Source: Apostichopus californicus
Taxonomy: Eukaryota > Echinodermata > Holothuroidea > Aspidochirotida > Stichopodidae
Direction: 5' to 3'
DNA length: 27,374 nucleotides
Assembly: GCA_020650975.1 (NCBI GenBank)
Contig: JAIPMN010009225.1
Span: 1 to 27,374, forward strand
In this document: piece by piece, positions 13,101 to 22,100 of the stretch
Numbering within the stretch: position 1 is the stretch's first letter
Layout of the letters: every line of letters starts with the position of its first letter
Notes under the pieces: model-generated
Seen by the model: the letters and a program-made list of their open reading frames with translations, nothing else
Databases searched by the model: none
Told to the model about the DNA's origin: nothing
Made by a program: the position numbers and the translations under genes

Positions 13101-16100
13101 AAACTGGCAAGAGAATAATGATGTCGTCAGCACTGTGAGTAGATTAAATCTCATCAAAGTCCATGATTGCAAAAAAATGACTCACAGGAAATCTCTCAAG
13201 AAAACGGTCATGGTCGGCAGAAATGTTGTTTATGCTCGTTTTTCGTATCTCTTATCTGACGCAAATCTATATTGTGTACTTGCATGTTCATGCACATGTG
13301 TGTTCACAGATCTATGGTGTGTACATGTGTGTTCATGCACATGTGTTCGCAATGACCTATGGTGTGTACATGCGAGTTCATACACATGTGTTTGCAATGA
13401 CCTATGGTGTGTACATGTGTGTTCATACACGTGTTCGCACTGACCGATGGTTTGTACATGCGAGTTCATACACATGTGTGTTCACTGACCTATGGTGTGT
13501 ACATGTGTGTTCATGTGTTTGCACTGACCTATGGTGTGCACCTGTGTTCATACACATGTGTGTACACGCAGACCTATATTATGTACATATGCAACTGGTA
13601 ATAATGAAATGCTTCGTTTGCCAGTAAAACCATTTGACTATTAATGAAGATAGTGATGGGTTCATAGAGTTTTGTCCCATAGTCTCAATTATTGGAATAT
13701 TGAAACTCATACCTAGCAAGGATTGTGTTAGAAATAAATATTGTAATATCTTAATTTGGTAGCTCTTCAAAACAATCTCACAAGAAATATTATCATCTTG
13801 GGGTAATTGAGAAGAAATATGCAATTTCAATAAAGAATCACAAACAGTCTGTAAATTTAAAAAAAATTCAAATTATAAAACTACTTGATGTGGGGCAAAA
13901 AACAGGACACTTTCCTTCCAAAAAGTTTGATTCAAATATGTGAAGAAGACAACGAGTCCTGTTAATACAGGATAAATCACTAAAGAAAATGGAAAATTTC
14001 TGAATATCTGGCTTTGTTCTTAATGGTTGAAACAAGGTTCACTGCTATCCCCTAACTAAGGACCACAGAGTTTAAAGTTCTGGGATGCTGGTTGATTCCT
14101 ACTTGTAAGAAAAACGTAACAGGTGTTTACCTTGAAAGATAATTCGTTTTCGTCTTCTGCATCAAAGTCAAACAATGCTGTGACAATATTATCTGTGAAG
14201 AAAATATTAGAAGACGTGAACTACTTACAAAACTATATTTAGGTTCAAGTTGAAAGAGCATGCTTCGTAGAGCAATGTTATTCTTAGTGACTAGTGAAGC
14301 TCAATTTTAGAGGAGATAATCCTTACTGCACACTTCTTATTTTGAAGCTTGATCTGTCAATGTAATATTTCCCTGCCTAAATGATCTTTGTAATTAGTCA
14401 ACAAACTCATATGACTTTAAAACTACTACTACTATCGTTAAAACACAGTCTGCCACTTTAACCTCAGCCCATGTGAAGTTAAGGAATATCAACTTAACAA
14501 GCACTTAGGGGGAGAAATTTGTTTTAAGAAAAAGTTGAAAGTAGAAAGGTGTAGGCAGTTTCATTCAACTTATTTTATTCATGTTTAGAGTATTTATCCC
14601 CTTCTTTGATCGTACGTTGAACTCACACTGGCACCTATGTGATTACAAAGATTCCCACAGAAGGATACTCCTCCATTAACTGCTCGGAGACATTTAAAGT
14701 GAAACGTATAAATGCCTTACTCCATATTCCTTGTCACATGTAGCTACAAAAATGAGCATCCCCACCCCCCAACTTCATTCATGTATGGTTTCAAACATGA
14801 CACCCATATTCCCATCACATTTACTCTGTTGTATGAGATGCTGTCTGAAGAAATGTCTGTCCAAACAAACTGTAGGATTTGCTTTTTTTTCAAGTTCTCT
14901 GAACATGGAAAACTGGTAGTCTGCCAAAACAGATTTATTATAAATAATAATAAAGAGCTTAAATGAAAAATAATCAATAATATAAAAATAACCAATTATG
15001 AAAAAAAGGACATTAGTATGGTAAATAGACAGGCAGGCCATTCATTCATATGTATTATGGAAGGATGATCATCCTCTTCAAATCCCACTGTGTCAAGAAA
15101 CAAGGGACAGATCATTTTGAATCCTTCTGAGTTTGGGGCACAGTACCTTAAATATTACCAACTTGTGTAAGCTAGTTGGAGATTGGAGTGAAGTAATACA
15201 AGAATAACACACAACAGTTAAAAAACGTACCATTGGAAACGAGAGAGAGAGCTGGTGAATTCTGTGGACTTTTCACTGCTATATCCTCAATAACGTCAAC
15301 ATATCCCTGTGGAAACAGTCCAGTTTGACCTTTGTACTCCCCTCTCAACCAATCACTGTCGATTCTCTCCACCAATTTGATGACTGCCCCCTCAGGAAAA
15401 GACAAGTCATCCCATTCGTCGCTCTGGTACTCGAATTTGGCCACGCATCTCGGACCACTGAAAGAATATAGTTTTGATTAGTAAATATGGTTACCAAGGA
15501 CACCGCCAGAGAAACTCCATTGAGGAAATAAATAGCTTGATAATATATACTTAGAGAGTGGGCAATGGAAGTATGGAGAACTGTCTGCTAAGAGAATGAA
15601 ATCATGATAGACAAACAGCACATGATTACCGCAGATGCTTTTATTGACCTTTAATTTTTTTTTCTAATTATATTTTAATTAAAAATAAAGCTATACATAT
15701 ATATAGCTTTATTTTTAATTAAAAAACCTTGAAAATGAAACTGTTTGTTAGTAAACCTTTTAAGTTGACATGAATATTTGACAATGGTACCATCCTTAAT
15801 GAGAAGGATTTGATGTTGAGATGATAGAGGGACCCAATAAACTAAAGCAGCTGTGTCTACAGCTGAGCATCTAGCAGAATGCAAATATGTATATACAATA
15901 TCTATCATTAATTCATTTCCATTACTAGAATCTTAACAGACCTAAATTTTGGTAGTCTAAACAGTCAAAACAACCATCATATCTTATCCTAGCTTATAAA
16001 ACTCTCACAGCTGAATGTACCTAGCCAAATTTGTGTGTAGGAATCTGGGCAGAACTCTTTAATAATTCGGGTAATTTTCAAGCTACTTGGGCCTATTTCA

Positions 16101-19100
16101 GAGAATGGGTAAAGACTTCCCCCTTTTTTTTTTAAGGAAGATTTCAATAGTTACAGTAGGGATCTGGTAAGGTGTGAAATACTTCTATGTTTATCAAACG
16201 GAGCTAACTGCTCAGAACAAAATGAATCTAATGTCAAATATACTGTTGGATGTATAAATAAATATAATTTGAACCTTAAGTAGGAAACTAGGTAATTTCC
16301 CAAAGACTATGAAAGATGGCTTTCTGCATTATCATCAACCCTACCTAAGACGTGACTGGATAAATTGTCTAACAAGTGGGACAAGGGTGGGTTGGAGGTG
16401 GGCGGGGCACCACATAGTCAGTTGACATATTTCCCAAGCTTTCCCAGGTTGCTTGCAAAGATTCTCTTTACAATAACTGTATTGAATCCTGTTAAATTAT
16501 CTACACATGTGAAGTCAAGATACCCACAATATGAGGAGCCTGTATAGTGAGGAAGTATTTAATTATTGAATTGTTTAAGTAATTTCAGAGTCACTCACGA
16601 TATATTTTCAGTTCCTCCTGAAGACACTGATGATACGCTTCCCTGCGAGTGGTGAAAATAGAATGAAGCTCTTTATAAACTGAAATCAATGACCTTCCGC
16701 TATATAGCTTCCTTATGATGAATAATCAGTTTCATACCTGACTGAGTACACAGTAAACAGTAGAGTGTATGTTTACTGTATAACTTTATTACTTCATTAC
16801 ATCTACTGTCTGTTCACAACATTCTTTGAAACTCACGAGAGTTGTAATCCATGTCAGCCGTGCCAACGATGTAAAGTATTGAAGACGGAAACTAACAGAT
16901 CAAACTTATTGTATAATTACACTTAATCCCTTACGAGTCAGTTATGTTTTTCAATCCCGTTACAACTGTGTCAACAATGCAATATCTTCACTCCTTTGGA
17001 CAAAATGTCTCAAAAAGTATAAAATTTGGAAAATGTGTCCAAGAAGAAACAAAATCCCCAAATCAAACTTCAAACTTTCCACATGTATGCTATATCCATT
17101 ACAAGTCCATAACGCATAGAAAAAGAGAGTTTTGATAATGATACTGATTAGCTAATTAAACTTCATATGGTAATTTATTATCACAGTTGGGCTTAAATGC
17201 AGAAGGTGCAATTCCATGAACAACAGAATACATATATCCACATATATTCCTTTGCATATCCTTTACAAACATGAATATTTTCCTATGGATATGTCCTAGT
17301 GGAGGGTGTGGATAGTTGGGTGCACACTGATACATGGATATGCATATGGATCTGAATAATGGCATCACTCAGTAAGTTTAATACACCGCACTGAAAATCA
17401 TTCAAACCCTGTCCTTTTCAAAGTTACACTAAAATGTTGGCACCATTTTAACACCATTTTAATACTGGTCAATACACACATATTTCACACAGTTGTTTAC
17501 ACCATATAACTCCACCTTAAGACCACGTATTAGACATGAATCACACATCACTTTCATTCAACGTTCCCAACAATATATTGTGTAGCTTTTATATATGTTT
17601 GGAAAATATTGGGAAGTACTACTTTCTTGTATAGTTTAAAGTGGGGACAACTACCCAGCAGGAAATATACTCCTGACAATAAACTTTTAATCATATATTT
17701 CTGCATGATACAAAAACAGTTAACTCAAACTCTAGCAACTTTTGCTTAAAACTTGGCAGTTTCCGAAGTTAGGCTGATTAACCTACCTAACTCAAATATG
17801 AAAACCTACGTGACCAATGACGTGTTAGTAAACTTGCTATAGTAGACGGTTGTCAGAGATTTAATGATGCATTTTGATAACTGTATTTTGATTTCTCACC
17901 TGACCTCGCCTAAAAAACAAAGATCTTACCTTTCTCTCTTCTGTGATGTCCCTGACGATACGAACAAACTGCGCAGGAAACATGCCTTCTCTGTTTCCGC
18001 AGCTACCGATATACCAGTCAGCGTCGATTTTCTTTGTTAAAATTATCAGATCTTCGCCCTAGTTTAACGCAGAGGATATCCACATGATTAGTATCATAAA
18101 CATTTCCTTTTTTTCTCTCAATTGCTCAATGACCTTTGATCTTCTTGAAAAAAGGATCTCACTTTATTTTCAAATGCTTGCTATAAATATTCTATTACAT
18201 TTATATTTGATCTTGTGACTATTTGGAACAGGCAAAGTTTGATGTGTGAAGGAAGGGGAGGGGAGGGGAGGGGGAGGGAAGGTGAAGGGAGGGGGAGGGA
18301 AGGTGAAGGGAGGGGAGGGAATGAGACAGGAGAATTTTGCCCAGAGGTCTGCTAAGCATCCTTCAAAGTAAACCCATTTCACCCAATTTTGTCTTCTTCA
18401 AAGTTGGTCTGAAAAAGTGCAAAAATTTCTCCCGGTGGCTAGAGCTTCATGCATACAGATTGCCAATCACTTAGCAGCAAGGTAGGGAGGTAACCTGTAA
18501 CCAGCACCTGGACAATCCAGCAAACCATCTTCGTTATCTATTATTTGGGGAAATGTAATTTGAGAGAGACATACCTTGAATGAGAGATCACCCACATCCT
18601 GTCCTTCAAAATCGTACAGAGCTACAGCATGCGGCTGGGAGACCTAGTGAAGAGAAATGGACGTGGCCTTAAAATCAGTGAAGATATTTCACTCAGCACA
18701 AAATGGATTTACAACAGAATATACACACTGATTAGACAATAACACTTCATAATTCTGGTTGTTTTACAACTCTGTTGTCCAAACACTGTATATGTATCAA
18801 AGAGACCAACTTCATTACTGCTGATCCTGGTGCACCTCTTTACTGTGTCCGTTAACCCACGACTGAACACAGAAAGGCTACAATTTGTTATTGATTTAAA
18901 TGTCTCTTCAGATTTAATATCTGCTTATTACTGCCGCTGTCCCAATTCTTACATGCACAGCCAGCTCGGCCTTAGTCTATACACTATGACATTGGGATGC
19001 TGAAATGTAGACCGAGTACCATGAGTCGTGATGTTTGCTATGACCAGTAACAATTTTTTCTCAAATTGATTGAGATATTATTTCCCAATATTTACTGTGA

Positions 19101-22100
19101 TATTAATGAGGGCAACTAATATTTCATTTACATATGTTTTTAATATGGCAGAAATCACGGCGCAATTGCAGCAGGCTGTCTGTAATCTAGGCAACAATTT
19201 TCCAAGTAATTAATTAAAGTAAAACACATAAGTTGGTCTTCAAAAAGTGCTCAAAACGGAAAAAAAAAAAAAGGAAAAAAAAAAACAGAGAGGGGTTCAT
19301 ATTAACTGAATGTAATATGTAATAACTGGAACCTTTTCTTAATCTAGTTAACAAAAGTGCACCAAACAGAGAGGTCTCACTATCTACATCATATGAATAT
19401 TGAATGGAAATATTAAATATGCATTTTAGAGAGAAATATTGAACGGAACGTACTAAAAAAAAAAAACATATTCCTGCACTGAAATACCGATGTTATGCCA
19501 TTCCAACTACAGCATTCTCTATGCATGGATGACACTTGGAATAATTTCTCGCTTACTTTGCTTGATATGTTTTAAAAAATGGATAACTAATTTGTCCGAA
19601 ACGAGACAGGAATGTGAAGTGGGTTTTATATAGCAGAGTCAGAGTCACATGGACTGTATTCTCTTTCGGTTCAATTTATAAACAAACCTACAGTAGTTAC
19701 TATTTTCCCTTTACACACCACAAATTTTTTGCTTGCATAATCTATTTCTGCTGTCGTTTCCTATGACTAATCTCAAAGTCAAGCAGCCACTGCAAGAAGG
19801 AAATAATTTACCATCAACTGCAATCTAGGATATAGATAGTATCTACTGTAGTTGTACTAATTAATAACTGAACTACTCGATGTGAACAATTGCAATTGTA
19901 ATTTTTTAACACTGCTTGCACCAGCTAATTAACTTAATCAGGTTATAAAAAATCATTTGAACAGGAGTCATTGACCAATTGACAGTAATACGGCATGGCC
20001 AAGACAGTCCTACAAACTACTATAAACTAGTGAAATATTAATTTCAGAAACTCAGGGACCACTGATACAAAAAACCTGTTAATGAACTTCAGTATCTGAA
20101 TATTTTAGAGAGTAAATCATGAATAAGGAATTTACATTTATTGTCGATATCATTTTACAAACACAAAAGAGAAACTACACAAACACAACTTGAATTCAAC
20201 CAAATCAAACCATCTGTATGACACTTACTATCATTAATGTTTTTATTTTTAAAGTCATATAAGACAGGATAGATTACGCCCTGCGAGCAGTTGATGCAAG
20301 AACAATAGATTCTGAATTAGTCGCTGCTGCTGATCTTTGGCAGACTTTCATCTCACACAAAGAAGTGAGATGTTATCATGTTGGAGGTAGTGCATATTAT
20401 GACAGGTAACCATACATTTATAGCTGCCAAACTCTGGTTTATCACTCTCATTAATATGCCCCCCCCCCTATTTTCACCATGGGAGGGGGGAGAACAGTGA
20501 GCACTTGCAGATCTGCAAAAAGACATACAAAGTGGAAAACTGAAATTATCAAGTTTGACCTCATGATGACTTCAAACTTGACAGACAGCAAAAGGATATG
20601 GAATGTTAGATGTCTATGAAAAATGTCTCTTCAGTGTATATACTCACAATGTGTCTGTATAGCTGGTGACCAGGGCCAGGTCGTGGAGGTAAATCTAAGT
20701 CCGAACCTGTTGATGGAGCCATTGGGGTAATCTCTATCGAAGACAGACCTGCAAAAATACAGTATTTACAAGACTATGACATGTTAAATAGCAAAATTAC
20801 GGTTGGAATCACCCAATGGTAAGTTTGAATATTGCTATAATGCCCTTCTGATATCTGACATATATTTGCTGTGGTGTCCAGCTATTTCAATGACAATCCC
20901 TGGAAAATTTCTAACTTGCTCTGAAAAAAAAGTGCCTTACCTCTCTCGATCCTTAAGTTTACTTTTGGAATAATATCTGTATTTCTGAGAGCTAGTAAAA
21001 AGTCTCTTTTATAAACGTGCTATTTTGCTTCAGTAAATGTAAAAGTACTAGTTTTCCCAGTTGTGCTTTATGGGAGTGAATCATGGACAATAACAAAGGG
21101 AATGAGGGAAAGAATAGACAGTTTTGAATTATGGTGCTGGCGCAGGCTATTGAGAGTCCCTTGGACTGCACACAGAACGAACATCTCGATTATGGAACAA
21201 ATAAACCCTCACTTCCACTGGAAGCACAGATCCTGAGGCAGCAACTAAATTTTTTCGGTCATATCATGCGAGCGGACGACTCCCTGGAAAAATCAATAAT
21301 GGTGGGAATGGGTGATGGATCACGAAAGAGGGGCAGGCCACGAGCACGATGGATGGATGGTGTCAAGCAGGCGACTGGGCTGACTCTGGATGGACTGCGA
21401 GGGGCAACCAGGAGCCGGAAGGATTGGAGGATGAAAGTCATGGTCATCACCAGGGGTCGGACACGACTCGACGGCACAAGTTAACAAGTAAAATGTAAAA
21501 ATGAAATAAGGTAATAGGCTAGGGTAGTTAAGTGTGCATAGGTTAAGGAGACAGGTAGGAGAGGAATGAAGTATGTAATTACTATTTCTGTGCTCTTTTC
21601 GAGCTTAACCTGCACAGCCTTTGTACCAGAGATAAAAAGTACAGGGGGGGGGGGGGGCCATGTGCTGTGATACTGAAAACAACATTTGGTTGGTTTATCT
21701 AGACTCCTACAGGTTTAATGGTTTCACACTTTGGACGGTTCTTAAACATGTGACGACACTTCGGGAAGATCACACAGGCTGAGGGATTAAAACGATAACA
21801 CGGGATAGAAAATTAGAACGATCGTCATTTGTGTTATTTGTCACATTAATAAAATGTCCTATGTCACATTTCAAAAAGGTAATGTATACCATCATACCCA
21901 GATATGAGTACTTAGCAGCGATAAAAAGTTTATATCGAGGAAAGTTTAATGTTTTACACATGAACTTTGCTTACAACAATCTGGTGGAGAGGGAGAGGGC
22001 AGTTTTATGACCATGGGTCTTCACCAAAATTGAAACCTGGGTAATGGCGATTTCGAGTTTGGTCGGGTTGAGATCAGTAGGGCAGTACGGGTTGGGCGGT

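Noticed and set aside
13223-13627. Cys-rich 134- and 102-codon open frames
   Set aside because: They follow the 45-bp minisatellite and occur on both strands; the repeat explains them.
18170-18382. Minus-strand Pro/Phe-rich open frame
   Set aside because: Produced by the G-run array; no splice borders that fit the gene.
18949-19001. Possible extra 53-nt minus-strand exon (TTTCAG...CAT|GTAAGA) between exons 4 and 5
   Set aside because: Its length (53 nt) would break the phase-0 to phase-0 junction and the translation does not resemble an SH3 or linker.
20461-20492. C-run/G-run inverted repeat as a hairpin or transposon end
   Set aside because: Homopolymer-based pairing, no flanking duplication and no matching termini.
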